Shown: piece by piece, positions 8,680-17,990 of the stretch
How positions within the stretch are numbered: position 1 is the first letter of the stretch
Layout: the number at the start of each line of letters is the position of its first letter
Origin: Niveispirillum sp943371025
GTDB lineage: Bacteria > Pseudomonadota > Alphaproteobacteria > Azospirillales > Azospirillaceae
Assembly: GCA_943371025.1 (NCBI GenBank)
Contig: CALRTC020000004.1
Location: 186,001 to 250,000 of the forward strand
Reading direction: 5' to 3'
Length of the DNA stretch: 64,000 nucleotides
Translations under genes and position numbers: made by a program
The notes under the pieces: generated by a model
Database searches by the model: none
Told to the model about the DNA's origin: nothing
What the model saw: the letters and a program-made list of their open reading frames with translations, nothing else

Positions 8680-10623
8680 ATGGGGATGAACGGGGTGTGG
8701 GGCCGGGTTGCCGGGTTGGTTTTGTCGATGATGCTGACGGGCAGCGCCCTGGCGGAAAAGGTGCCAGAACTGCCGGTGGCGGCCTTCGCACACAGGCCCT
8801 ATATGGCCGATCTCTCCCTATCCTTCGACGGCTCCCATGTCGCCTATCTGGCGCCACATAATGGACGCATGCATCTGGTCGTGCGAAAGCTGCGGCCGGG
8901 CCCGGAGGACAAACCGGCGATCATCGCGCCCACCGATGCGGAGATCACCGGTTTCGACTGGATCAGCAATGAGCGGCTGCTGGTCTATGTATTCATGACC
9001 GACCGTAAGCCGGTTGGCGATGGCGGCAGCATGCCGTTGCGTTTCTTTCGCACCATCTCCGTGTCCCGGGACATGAAGGAGATGAAGATCCTGTTTGAAC
9101 GGCCACCCGCCAAGATCAGCAATTATTACTTCCTGGCGGCCCCGATCCTGCAGTTCGTCGATGATGAAAATGTGCTGATGGCCGTGCCGCTGGACGAGGA
9201 TCCGGAACCCGGTGTGGTCAAGATGAATGTCATCACCGGTAAATTCACGCGTGTGCGCAAGGCCTTGCCCAATGTCTATGAGTATCTTCCCGACCCGTCG
9301 GGAAAGATCCGCGTGGCTATGTCCTATAATGACAAGACCCAGACGAACCGTTTTCTGCGCCTGAACAGCGAAGGCTATTTCGAGCTGATGCACAAATCCA
9401 ACATGGCCGACGACAAGGAGGATTTCAGCGTCTACGGCTTTGATCCCGAGGGCAAGTGGCTCTATGTCGGGGTGCGACCGGAGGGGAACCGCAACGCCAT
9501 TTACCGCTACGACATGACGACCGACAAGCTGGAAGAGAAGGTCGCGGACCATCCGAATTATGATATCGGCGCCATCACACGGCGCGGCGCGGTCGTGGGT
9601 TTCGCCTGGATGGACGATCTGCCCAACCGTCGCTGGCTGGACCCGGAGAAGCAGAGACTGCAGGAAACGCTGGATAAGGCCGTCCCTGACAGCCGTGAGG
9701 TCATCGTCGACACGGCCGACGACCTTAATCTGATCCTGGTCGCCAGCTATGCCGACAATGCCCCGGTGACCTACCGGCTGTTTGATCGCAAGAAGAAAAG
9801 CCTGGAGATGTTTGGCGACACCTTCCCGGATATCCCGCAGGACTATGTTGCCCAGCAGAAGCCTGTCACCTACAAGGCCCGTGACGGGCTTGATATCCCG
9901 GCCTACCTGACCCTGCCGGTGGGGGTGGAGCCCAGGAACCTGCCCTTCATCGTGCTGCCGCATGGCGGGCCACATAGCCGCGACGCGGCCGTGTTCGATG
10001 TGTTGCCGCAATTCCTGGCCAATCGGGGCTATGCGGTGCTGCAACCGAATTTCCGGGGCTCCACCGGCTATGGGGCCGTCTACTCCGCCGCCGGCAGCCG
10101 GCAATGGGGCGGGCTGATGCAGGATGACGTCACCGACGGTGTGCAATGGGCCATATCGCAGGGCATCGCCGATCCCAAGCGCATGTGCATCGTGGGCTGG
10201 TCCTATGGCGGTTATGCCGCGCTGGAAGGGGCGGTGAAAACGCCCGACCTGTTCAAATGCGTCATCGCCACGGCCCCCGTTGCCAATCTGGAACGGCTGT
10301 ATGATGATCTGAAATATAGCGGCGGCAAGAACTACAATCGCAACATGTTCTTCGGCGACGACCGGTCCTCGCTGAACGCCATCTCGCCGTACCACAATGC
10401 CGACAAGATCCAGGCCCCCGTGCTGCTGATCCATGGTGATCTGGATTATCAGGCCCCGGCGGCCCACAGCCGCGACATGGAAAAGGCGCTGAAACGGGCC
10501 GGCAAGTCGGTGGAGTATATCGAGATCAAGGGCATGGACCACTCACCCATGGTGACGGAGCAGATGGTAACTGTCCTGTCCGCCTGGGATCGGTTCCTGA
10601 AGGCGCATATCGGATCACGATAG
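8680..10623 (+). CDS. S9 family serine peptidase (prolyl oligopeptidase type), exported
   Basis: 647 aa. Signal peptide of about 22 residues ending SALA, then a beta-propeller-like region to about residue 400, then the alpha/beta-hydrolase peptidase domain. The catalytic triad is readable: Ser508 in GWSYGGY, Asp589 in HGDLDYQ and His621 in MDHSP. It probably cleaves oligopeptides in the periplasm or outside the cell. A homologous gene of the same length follows after 31 bp, so the two are likely co-transcribed. The ATG at 8680 was chosen because it puts the signal peptide at the N terminus; the ATG at 8686 is an alternative. Confidence 0.88.
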   Translation: MGMNGVWGRVAGLVLSMMLTGSALAEKVPELPVAAFAHRPYMADLSLSFDGSHVAYLAPHNGRMHLVVRKLRPGPEDKPAIIAPTDAEITGFDWISNERLLVYVFMTDRKPVGDGGSMPLRFFRTISVSRDMKEMKILFERPPAKISNYYFLAAPILQFVDDENVLMAVPLDEDPEPGVVKMNVITGKFTRVRKALPNVYEYLPDPSGKIRVAMSYNDKTQTNRFLRLNSEGYFELMHKSNMADDKEDFSVYGFDPEGKWLYVGVRPEGNRNAIYRYDMTTDKLEEKVADHPNYDIGAITRRGAVVGFAWMDDLPNRRWLDPEKQRLQETLDKAVPDSREVIVDTADDLNLILVASYADNAPVTYRLFDRKKKSLEMFGDTFPDIPQDYVAQQKPVTYKARDGLDIPAYLTLPVGVEPRNLPFIVLPHGGPHSRDAAVFDVLPQFLANRGYAVLQPNFRGSTGYGAVYSAAGSRQWGGLMQDDVTDGVQWAISQGIADPKRMCIVGWSYGGYAALEGAVKTPDLFKCVIATAPVANLERLYDDLKYSGGKNYNRNMFFGDDRSSLNAISPYHNADKIQAPVLLIHGDLDYQAPAAHSRDMEKALKRAGKSVEYIEIKGMDHSPMVTEQMVTVLSAWDRFLKAHIGSR

Positions 10624-10654
10624 GCGTGTTACAGCCATAAACAGGGGGAACGGG

Positions 10655-12610
10655 ATGATGGGGTTTGGGGGAAACGTGCCACGGCTGGTCGGCCTGCTAT
10701 TGTGCGCGGCCTTTACGGGGGGAGCCCCGGCCGTGCTGGCCGACCCCGCACCCCTTCTGCCGGTCGAATATTTCGCGCATCGGCCCGTGATGGCGGATGT
10801 CGACCTGTCGCCCGATGGCAGCCATGTCGCCTTTCTGGCGCCGGTCAATGGCCACCAGCATCTGGTGGTGCGCAAACTGCCCATCACCCCGGGGGAGAAA
10901 CCGGCCATCATCGGGCCGTCCGATGCGGAAATTGTCGGGTTCGACTGGATCAGCAATGAACGCCTGCTGGTGCGCATCCTGACGACGGAGAAGATGAACA
11001 CCACCGACGGGCGGCTTCCCCTGCGCTTTACCCGCACGGTGTCCGTTTCCCGTGATTTGCAGGAAGTGAAGGTGCTTTTGCAGCGGCCGCCGGACAATGG
11101 CTATATCCTGCAGCACACCCCCATCCTGCAATTCATCGACGATGAAAATGTGCTGGCGGCCTTCCCGACGGAAAACGGGCCCTGGCCCGGTGTTATCAAA
11201 CTGAACGTGCTGACGGGCAGCTACTCCCGCGTGCGCCGGCCGGTGCGCAACGTCATGTCCTATATTCCCGACCCGACGGGGGAAATCCGCATCGCGGAAA
11301 CCTATGACGACCGCAAACTGGAAAGCCGCTATCTGCGCCGCGTGGCCGGGGGCGATTTCGAAGTGATGATGAAGAACAAGGTCCTGGAGGATGACGGAGC
11401 CTTTGGCATCCTGGGCTTTGATGCGACCGGCCAGAATCTTTTCGTCGCGTCCCGGCATGAGGGCGACCTGACAGCCATCTACAAATACGACCTCGCCAAT
11501 GACCAGATGGGCGAGAAGGTGGCCAGCGATCCGCATTTCGATGTGCATGGCGCCATCGTGCAGCGCGGCGCCGTCGTCGCCTTTGCCTGGATGGATGACC
11601 TGCCGCGTCGCCAATGGCTGGACCCCGCTGTCCAGCGGCTGCAGGACGCCCTGGACAAGGCGCTGCCCGACAGCCGGGAAATCGTCATCGATACGGCCGC
11701 CGACGGTAATCTTGCCCTGGTGGCCAGCTTCTCGACATCGGCGCCCACGACCTATCGCCTGTTCGATCGGCGAACGAAGGAATTCGCCCTGTTCGGCGAC
11801 ACCTATCCCGGTATCGCCCAGGATATGATCAGCAACCGCAAGCCCGTCACCTACAAGGCGACCGATGGCACGGACATACCGGGCTATCTGGTTCTGCCGG
11901 TGGGGGTGGAGGGCCGGAACCTGCCCTTCATCATCATGCCGCATGGTGGCCCGTTCAGCCGCGATGACGGCACCTTTGACGTGATGGCCCAGTTCCTGGC
12001 CAATCGCGGCTATGGCGTGCTGCAGCCCAATTTCCGGGGCTCCACCGGCTATGGCGCCGCCTTCAACGAAGCGGGGGAGCATCAGTGGGGCGGGTTGATG
12101 CAGGATGATGTGACCGATGCCGCGAACTGGGTCGTGGCCCAGGGCTATGCCGACTCCAGGCGCATGTGCATCCTGGGCTGGTCCTATGGCGGATATGCGG
12201 CGCTGATGGCGGCCGTGAAGACACCCGACCTGTTCAAATGCGCTGTCGCCACGGCGCCTGTCGCCAATCTGGAACGGCTATATGACGAGGTGAAAATCTC
12301 CGGCTTCGGCAATCTGACGCGCGGGCTGCATTTTGGCAGCGATTCCGACGCGCTGAAGCCGATCTCCCCCTATCATCAGGCCGACAAGATCAAGGTGCCG
12401 GTCCTGCTGGTCCATGGCGATCTGGATTATCAGGCGTCCGTCGGCCATAGCCGCGACATGCGCCGCGCCCTGGAACGGGCCGGCAAGCCGGTGGAATATG
12501 TGGAGATCAAGGGAATGGACCATTCCCCCCTGGTCACCGAACAGATGAAGAAGGTGCTGGAGGCTTGGGAGAAATTTCTGAAGGCGAATATCGGCCCGGG
12601 CGCATCCTGA
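10655..12610 (+). CDS. S9 family serine peptidase, tandem paralogue
   Basis: 651 aa, collinear with the preceding peptidase and very similar over its full length (shared HVAFLAP/HVAYLAP, DWISNERLLV, PNFRGSTGYGA and KTPDLFKC stretches). The signal peptide ends near VLA. The triad is Ser510 (GWSYGGY), Asp591 (HGDLDYQ) and His623 (MDHSP), so both copies look catalytically intact. The start follows CAGGGGGAA. The pair is a clear tandem duplication that has diverged mostly in the propeller half, which suggests different peptide preferences (inference). Confidence 0.88.
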   Translation: MMGFGGNVPRLVGLLLCAAFTGGAPAVLADPAPLLPVEYFAHRPVMADVDLSPDGSHVAFLAPVNGHQHLVVRKLPITPGEKPAIIGPSDAEIVGFDWISNERLLVRILTTEKMNTTDGRLPLRFTRTVSVSRDLQEVKVLLQRPPDNGYILQHTPILQFIDDENVLAAFPTENGPWPGVIKLNVLTGSYSRVRRPVRNVMSYIPDPTGEIRIAETYDDRKLESRYLRRVAGGDFEVMMKNKVLEDDGAFGILGFDATGQNLFVASRHEGDLTAIYKYDLANDQMGEKVASDPHFDVHGAIVQRGAVVAFAWMDDLPRRQWLDPAVQRLQDALDKALPDSREIVIDTAADGNLALVASFSTSAPTTYRLFDRRTKEFALFGDTYPGIAQDMISNRKPVTYKATDGTDIPGYLVLPVGVEGRNLPFIIMPHGGPFSRDDGTFDVMAQFLANRGYGVLQPNFRGSTGYGAAFNEAGEHQWGGLMQDDVTDAANWVVAQGYADSRRMCILGWSYGGYAALMAAVKTPDLFKCAVATAPVANLERLYDEVKISGFGNLTRGLHFGSDSDALKPISPYHQADKIKVPVLLVHGDLDYQASVGHSRDMRRALERAGKPVEYVEIKGMDHSPLVTEQMKKVLEAWEKFLKANIGPGAS

Positions 12611-12613
12611 TGG

Positions 12614-13504
12614 TCAGGATAGCAGATGGCGCACGACCTCGTTCTCGGTAACCGCGGGGTCGTCGCTGTCGGCGAAGCAGGCGACGGTGCGGACGGGGCC
12701 GGGGGACAGTCGGTGATAGACGGCCCCCGTGCTGCCGGGCCCGCCGGCCGAATGGCCCGCGACGCCGATCGCCTGATCCAGTGCCGTGCCCATCCGCCCC
12801 ACCATCAGGCCCAGCCCGTATCCAGGCGCCAGCCAAGGGCGACCGGAAATGGGGCCACCCAGGTCATGACGGGCGGTCATCGTCGTCCGCGCCGACGGTG
12901 ACAGGAGATCGCCGGTCAATAGCCGGTGCAGGGCCAGGGCCGCTTCCGACACCGGCCCGATGATGGTGCCGTGATAAACCCAGCCAGGGTCATAGCCATG
13001 GCCGCCCGCAAAGACGGTGCCATCCATGTCCGCCACGGTTACGGCCAGCCGCGCGGACGGCAGCCCCAACGGGCGCAGCACCAGATGGGCCAGCAGCTCG
13101 GCCAATGGCTGGTCGCAGAGCCGTTCAAGAGCCCGCCGGACCAGCAGATAGCCGACATTGGAATAGGCCCAGCCCGCGCCCGGTGCGAACAAGGGCCGGT
13201 TGGGCGGCACGCGGCTCAGCAGCGCGGCGTCATCCCAAGGCGCCGTTCCCGCCGCAACGGCCGCGTGATAGTCGGGCAGCCCGCCATAATCGCCGAGGCC
13301 AGACCTGTGCCCCAGCAATTGCCGCCAGCTATACGGCCAGCCGGGCACGGGCTGGTCCAGATCCAGCCGGCCTTGGTCGCACAGACGCAAGGCAGCCGCT
13401 GTGATCAGCGGCTTGGTGACACTCCACCAGGGGACGACCGCCTGCGACGCTTGCGCCATCAGGCAACCATTGCCGTCGACCGCGGCCGTGAGGAGGGTTG
13501 CCAT
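12614..13504 (-). CDS. Serine hydrolase, beta-lactamase/penicillin-binding-protein-like fold
   Basis: 296 aa. The class C beta-lactamase-like family (PF00144) motifs are S28-V-T-K31 with the nucleophile, Y114-S-N116, and a late HSAGG in place of the usual KTG-type motif. No signal peptide is seen, so it is probably a cytoplasmic esterase or peptidase rather than a resistance enzyme. It starts 7 bp after the deacetylase gene on the same strand, implying one transcript, and ends 3 bp from the convergent S9 peptidase gene. Substrate unknown. Confidence 0.85.
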   Translation of the reverse strand: MATLLTAAVDGNGCLMAQASQAVVPWWSVTKPLITAAALRLCDQGRLDLDQPVPGWPYSWRQLLGHRSGLGDYGGLPDYHAAVAAGTAPWDDAALLSRVPPNRPLFAPGAGWAYSNVGYLLVRRALERLCDQPLAELLAHLVLRPLGLPSARLAVTVADMDGTVFAGGHGYDPGWVYHGTIIGPVSEAALALHRLLTGDLLSPSARTTMTARHDLGGPISGRPWLAPGYGLGLMVGRMGTALDQAIGVAGHSAGGPGSTGAVYHRLSPGPVRTVACFADSDDPAVTENEVVRHLLS

Positions 13505-13511
13505 GACGGTG

Positions 13512-14747
13512 TCACCCGTGGGGCAGGGCTGCCGTCAGCGGCACCAGTTGGAAGCCCTTGGCCTCCAGCGTCGGCAGCCATTGGGCCAGGGCGGCCGTTG
13601 TCACGTCATGCGGGTGGCCGATGGCGATGGCCAGACCCTTGCGCCGCGCGATTTCCTCCACCTTGGCCAGGGAGGCGGCCACGGCCTTGGGCGTCATCAC
13701 ATGGTCCAGGAACACGTCGCGCGCCAGGATCGGCACCTTGTAATGGGCGGACAGGGGCCCGGCCTTGGTGTCGGCCGTGGTGCGGCTGTCCAGGAACATC
13801 AGGCCCCGGCCGGCCAGTTCCGCCATGACCACGGCCATGCCGTGCTGATCGGCGGTGAAGCGGCTGCCCATATGGTTGTTGATGCCGACAAAGCCCTGGA
13901 AGGCGGACAGGTTGGCGGCCAGACGCTGGCGCAGGGCCGCCTCGTCCATCCTGGTGGTCAGGGCGCCGGGGCCAGGGTCCTCCTTGCCCGTCGGTTCCAT
14001 GGGCATATGGACCAGCAATTCGTGTCCGCCCGCCCGTGCCCGCTCCGTCAGGTGCGGCAGGTCGCGGGCATAGGGCAGCCAGGCAAAGGTCAGGGGACCG
14101 GGCAGCGTCATGGTCTTTTCGGTACGCGCGCGGTCGACGCCCATATCATCAATGACAATGATGATGCGCGGCCGTCCGTCCGCCGCCGGGGCCGGCAGAG
14201 CGAAATGCTTCCAGGCGGGCGTGCCGGCCGGCACCTCCGTCACGGGGGGCAGCGGGCGGGGCGGGGGCAGCATCGCCGTTTGCGTGGGCTTGGGCGCTGC
14301 GGTTGGGGCCTGTTGTGCCGGCGCTGTCGGCTGCTGGGCAGGTGGTGCATCCGGCACGGCGGGTGCGGGGCCGGGCAGGGTGGGCAGGTCGGCCTGTTCG
14401 GCCGCGTCCTCGTCCGTTGCGTCCTCCGGCTCGTCCGGGGCGTCGGCGTCGGCGGCTTCCTCCGTCGGGGTCAGGGCGGGCCCGGCGGGGACCGGGTGAT
14501 AGCGTTCCTGGCCCAGCAGCGCCGTCAGGCCGCCGGCCACCAGTACCAGGGCGATGAAGCCAAGCGCGATGCGCCCGCCCAGGTTCAACCGGCCCAGCCA
14601 CATCAGGGCCAGGCGCCGCGTCCGCACCAGCCCGTCGCGCCCCCGCTTGGCCCGGCTGCCCCCAACGGTGACGCGGGGGCGCTTCGGCTTCGGGCTGCCG
14701 GCGGGACGGGGGCGGTTGGTGCCGGGGGGCCGGGTGGGGGCGGGCAT
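13512..14747 (-). CDS. Divergent polysaccharide deacetylase family protein (YibQ-like)
   Basis: 411 aa. A basic Pro/Arg-rich cytoplasmic N terminus (to about residue 55) is followed by one membrane helix (about 57-79), a long Pro/Ala/Asp/Glu linker (about 85-175), then a NodB-like barrel from about 190: RIIIVIDDMGVD, HELLVHMPMEP, GINNHMGSRFT, LFLDSRTT-like and IAIGHPHD segments. This is the divergent family (PF04748), whose substrate is not established. It is anchored in the inner membrane with the domain in the periplasm. It is transcribed away from trpG and probably with the serine hydrolase behind it. Confidence 0.88.
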   Translation of the reverse strand: MPAPTRPPGTNRPRPAGSPKPKRPRVTVGGSRAKRGRDGLVRTRRLALMWLGRLNLGGRIALGFIALVLVAGGLTALLGQERYHPVPAGPALTPTEEAADADAPDEPEDATDEDAAEQADLPTLPGPAPAVPDAPPAQQPTAPAQQAPTAAPKPTQTAMLPPPRPLPPVTEVPAGTPAWKHFALPAPAADGRPRIIIVIDDMGVDRARTEKTMTLPGPLTFAWLPYARDLPHLTERARAGGHELLVHMPMEPTGKEDPGPGALTTRMDEAALRQRLAANLSAFQGFVGINNHMGSRFTADQHGMAVVMAELAGRGLMFLDSRTTADTKAGPLSAHYKVPILARDVFLDHVMTPKAVAASLAKVEEIARRKGLAIAIGHPHDVTTAALAQWLPTLEAKGFQLVPLTAALPHG

Positions 14748-14931
14748 GGAAAAGGCAACCTCGGCGGGAAGGGATGGACAAGCTTAGTGCTACAAAGCGG
14801 GTACGGCGCGCAATGCCCCAGCCGCAATGCCGCCCGCCGGACAGGACAGGGCTGCACGGACTGGAAATCAGGACGGTCAGTCTGTAGGCTTCGCGGTCCA
14901 AGGCCCAGGGGGCCGTTGCTGGAATATGGCC

Positions 14932-15534
14932 ATGCTGCTGTTCATCGACAATTACGACAGTTTCACCTGGAATCTGGTGCATTATCTGGGCGAATTGGGC
15001 GCTGACATGGCCGTGTGGCGTAATGATGCCCTGAGCGTGGAAGAGGCGCTGGCGTTGAAGCCGGAAGCCATCGTCCTGTCGCCCGGTCCCTGCGATCCGG
15101 ACAAGGCCGGCATCTGCCTGCCCATCATCCATGCCGCGGCCGAACACAAGATCCCGCTGATGGGTGTGTGCCTGGGGCATCAGGCCATCGGTCAGGCCTT
15201 TGGCGGCCGGGTCATCCGCGCGCCGGAGCCCATGCATGGCAAGCTGTCGGACGTGTATCACGATGGCAAGGGCCTGATGGCGGGCCTGCCCAGCCCGTTC
15301 AAGGCCACGCGTTACCATTCCCTGATCGTGGAGAAGGAAACGCTGCCGGATTGCCTGGAATCCACGGCCTGGCTGCCTGACGGCATGATCATGTCCCTGT
15401 CACACAAGACGCTGCCCATCCATGGCGTGCAGTTCCATCCGGAAAGCATCGCGTCCGAACATGGGCACAAGATCTTCGACAATTTCCTGACCCTGGCCGG
15501 CGTGACGCGCGGGCCGCGGCTGCGCGTAGCGTGA
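14932..15534 (+). CDS. trpG: Anthranilate synthase component II (glutamine amidotransferase)
   Basis: 200 aa. Supplies ammonia from glutamine to anthranilate synthase component I. It has MLLFIDNYDSFTWNLV at the start, the nucleophile Cys in GVCLGHQAIGQAFGG, and the His/Glu pair in HGVQFHPESIASEHG. GGAA at 14921-14924 is well spaced for the ATG at 14932; the ATG at 14926 is an alternative. First gene of a tight run trpG-trpD-trpC-moaC-moeA; trpE is not in the window. It may also serve folate synthesis as PabA. Confidence 0.93.
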   Translation: MLLFIDNYDSFTWNLVHYLGELGADMAVWRNDALSVEEALALKPEAIVLSPGPCDPDKAGICLPIIHAAAEHKIPLMGVCLGHQAIGQAFGGRVIRAPEPMHGKLSDVYHDGKGLMAGLPSPFKATRYHSLIVEKETLPDCLESTAWLPDGMIMSLSHKTLPIHGVQFHPESIASEHGHKIFDNFLTLAGVTRGPRLRVA

Positions 15535-15541
15535 GGCGGCG

Positions 15542-16579
15542 ATGTCGGGAAATATGGGGGATTTCAAGACGCTGCTAGCCAAGGTTGCCACCGGCGCCAG
15601 TCTGAGTGAGGAAGAGGCGGAACACGCCTTCTCCATCATCATGGCGGGCAATGCCACGCCGTCGCAGATGGGCGGGTTCCTGATGGCGCTGCGCGTGCGC
15701 GGCGAAACGGTGGCGGAGATCACAGGCGCCGCCCGCGCCATGCGGGCCAAGGCCATCCGGATTGACGCGCCCGACGGCATCATCGACACCTGCGGTACGG
15801 GTGGCGACGGGGCCCATACCTACAACATCTCCACGGCCGTGGCCTTTGTCATTGCCGGCTGCGGTGTGCCGGTGGCCAAGCATGGCAACCGCGCCATCTC
15901 CTCCAAATCGGGGGCGGGGGATGTGTTGTCGGCGCTGGGCGTCAATCTGGATGCCGATTTCACCCTGGTGAAGCGGGCGCTGTTTGACGCCCATATCGGC
16001 TTCCTGCTGGCGACCCGCCACCATACGGCCATGCGCAATGTCGGGCCGACGCGGGTGGAGCTGGGCACGCGCACCATCTTCAACCTGATGGGACCGCTGT
16101 CCAACCCGGCCGGGGCCAGACGGCAGTTGCTGGGCGTGTTCGACGCCAGATGGGTCGAGCCGCTGGCCCATGTGCTGCGCAACCTGGGCTCCACCCGCGC
16201 CTGGGTGGTCAGCGGGGCGGACGGTCTGGACGAGATCACGACCACCGGCCCCACGCATGTGGCCGAGTTGCGCGATGGTCAGGTCCGCACCTTCACCATC
16301 ACGCCCGATGATGCCGGCCTGCCGCGCGCCACACTGGCCGAGCTGCGCGGCGGCACGCCGGAGGAGAATGCCGAGGCGTTGCGCGCCGTGCTGGCGGGGG
16401 CCGAAGGCGCCTACCGCGACATCGTCCTGCTGAACGCGGCCGCCGCCCTGGTCGTGGCCGACGCCGTGCCCGACCTGAAGGCGGGGGTGGCGAAGGCCGC
16501 CAATTGTATCGCATCCGGACAAGCGACCCTGGCGCTCGACCGGCTTGTTTCCATCACCAACACGCCGTTGACGCTATGA
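15542..16579 (+). CDS. trpD: Anthranilate phosphoribosyltransferase
   Basis: 345 aa, normal length. Transfers phosphoribose from PRPP to anthranilate in tryptophan synthesis. Diagnostic motifs are DTCGTGGDGAHTYNIST (PRPP binding), KHGNRAISSKSGAGDVL, and FNLMGPLSNPA. It begins 7 bp after trpG and its stop overlaps the trpC start in an ATGA, so the three genes are very likely translated as one unit. Confidence 0.96.
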   Translation: MSGNMGDFKTLLAKVATGASLSEEEAEHAFSIIMAGNATPSQMGGFLMALRVRGETVAEITGAARAMRAKAIRIDAPDGIIDTCGTGGDGAHTYNISTAVAFVIAGCGVPVAKHGNRAISSKSGAGDVLSALGVNLDADFTLVKRALFDAHIGFLLATRHHTAMRNVGPTRVELGTRTIFNLMGPLSNPAGARRQLLGVFDARWVEPLAHVLRNLGSTRAWVVSGADGLDEITTTGPTHVAELRDGQVRTFTITPDDAGLPRATLAELRGGTPEENAEALRAVLAGAEGAYRDIVLLNAAAALVVADAVPDLKAGVAKAANCIASGQATLALDRLVSITNTPLTL

Positions 16580-17400
16580 CCAACCAACAGACACCCGACG
16601 TCCTGGCCCGTATCTGTGCCGACAAGGCCGACCATGTGGCCCGCGCCAGGGCCGCCCGGCCCCTGTCCGTGGTGGAAGCACTGGCCCGGCAGCAGCCGGC
16701 CCCGCGCGGCTTCGCCAAGGCGCTGGAGAACACCGTGGCGCAGGGGCGCTGGGCCCTGATTGCAGAGATCAAGAAGGCCAGCCCCTCCAAGGGCCTGATC
16801 CGGGCTGATTTCGACCCGCCGACCCTGGCGCGGGCGTACAGCGACGCGGGCGCCACCTGCCTGTCGGTGCTGACCGATGTCCCCTATTTCCAGGGGGATG
16901 ACGCCTTTCTGCAGGCGGCGCGTTCCGCCGTGGACCTGCCGGCCCTGCGCAAGGATTTCATGATCGATCCCTATCAGATCGTGGAAAGCCGGGCGCTGGG
17001 TGCCGACTGCATCCTGCTGATCATGGCCTGCCTGGACGATGTCCTGGCCCGCGACCTCTATGACGCCACCGTGGATCTCGGCATGGATGTGCTGGTGGAG
17101 GTGCATGACGATGCGGAGATGGAACGGGCGCTGAAGCTGCCCGGCGGTCTGCTGGGCGTGAATAACCGCAACCTGAAGACCCTTGCCATCGATCTGGCCA
17201 CGACGGAGCGCCTGGCCGCCATGGTCCCGGCGGGCCGGCATCTGGTGGCGGAAAGCGGCATCCACAGCCCAGCCGACCTGACGCGGTTGGCCCAGGCCGG
17301 GGCGCGGCGCTTCCTGATCGGGGAAAGCCTGATGGCCAAGCCCGATGTGGCGGCCGCTACCCGTGCGTTGCTGTCCACCCCCATGGTGGCAGCGGCATGA
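16576..17400 (+). CDS. trpC: Indole-3-glycerol phosphate synthase
   Basis: 274 aa TIM barrel that closes the indole ring from carboxyphenylamino-deoxyribulose phosphate. It has LIAEIKKASPSKGLIR (catalytic lysine and substrate phosphate contacts), VLTDVPYFQGDDAFL, LRKDFMIDPYQI, LLGVNNRNLKT and VAESGIHSPADL. The ATG at 16576 overlaps the trpD stop (ATGA), and the next gene moaC overlaps its own stop the same way. It is monofunctional and not fused to trpF. Confidence 0.96.
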   Translation: MTNQQTPDVLARICADKADHVARARAARPLSVVEALARQQPAPRGFAKALENTVAQGRWALIAEIKKASPSKGLIRADFDPPTLARAYSDAGATCLSVLTDVPYFQGDDAFLQAARSAVDLPALRKDFMIDPYQIVESRALGADCILLIMACLDDVLARDLYDATVDLGMDVLVEVHDDAEMERALKLPGGLLGVNNRNLKTLAIDLATTERLAAMVPAGRHLVAESGIHSPADLTRLAQAGARRFLIGESLMAKPDVAAATRALLSTPMVAAA

Positions 17401-17882
17401 GCAACCCCTTGACCCATTTCGACGAGGCCGGCAATGCCGCCATGGTCGATGTCTCCGCCAAGGAGGAGACGGTCCGCGTCGCCATCGCCCGCGGCCATGT
17501 CACCATGCGGCCGGAGACGCTGGCCTTGATCCGCGATGGGGGAGTGGAAAAGGGCGATGTGCTGGGCGTGGCCCGGCTGGCCGGGATCATGGCGGCGAAG
17601 AAGACGCCCGACTTGATCCCGCTCTGCCATCCGCTGATGCTGTCCAAGGTTGCTGTCGATTTCCAGCTGGATGCCCGCGGCAACCGGGTGGAGATCGAGG
17701 CCACGGTTAAGCTGAAGGGCCGCACGGGTGTGGAGATGGAGGCGCTGACCGCCGTCACGGTGGCTGCGCTGACCATCTATGACATGTGCAAGGCCGTGGA
17801 TAAGGGCATGATCATCGGCGGCGTGCATCTGGTCTATAAGGAAGGCGGCAAGAGCGGCACCTTTTCCGTGCTGCCGGAGTAA
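17397..17882 (+). CDS. moaC: Cyclic pyranopterin monophosphate synthase accessory protein MoaC
   Basis: 161 aa, full length. MoaC converts the cyclic GTP intermediate made by MoaA to cyclic pyranopterin monophosphate in molybdenum cofactor synthesis. Family signatures are AAMVDVSAKEET, IPLCHPLMLSKV, KGRTGVEMEALTAVTVAALTIYDMCKA and the KSGTF end. The start overlaps the trpC stop. Its location behind trpC and before moeA is a known alphaproteobacterial arrangement. Confidence 0.96.
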   Translation: MSNPLTHFDEAGNAAMVDVSAKEETVRVAIARGHVTMRPETLALIRDGGVEKGDVLGVARLAGIMAAKKTPDLIPLCHPLMLSKVAVDFQLDARGNRVEIEATVKLKGRTGVEMEALTAVTVAALTIYDMCKAVDKGMIIGGVHLVYKEGGKSGTFSVLPE

Positions 17883-17990
17883 GGGCCGCACAGGATCGGG
17901 CGAAAATCGGGGGTGTCGCCGCCTTGCCCCGTTGCCGTCCGTGATATATGCCCCAATATGTCGACGTCCTGCGACTGACGGAGCATCTGC

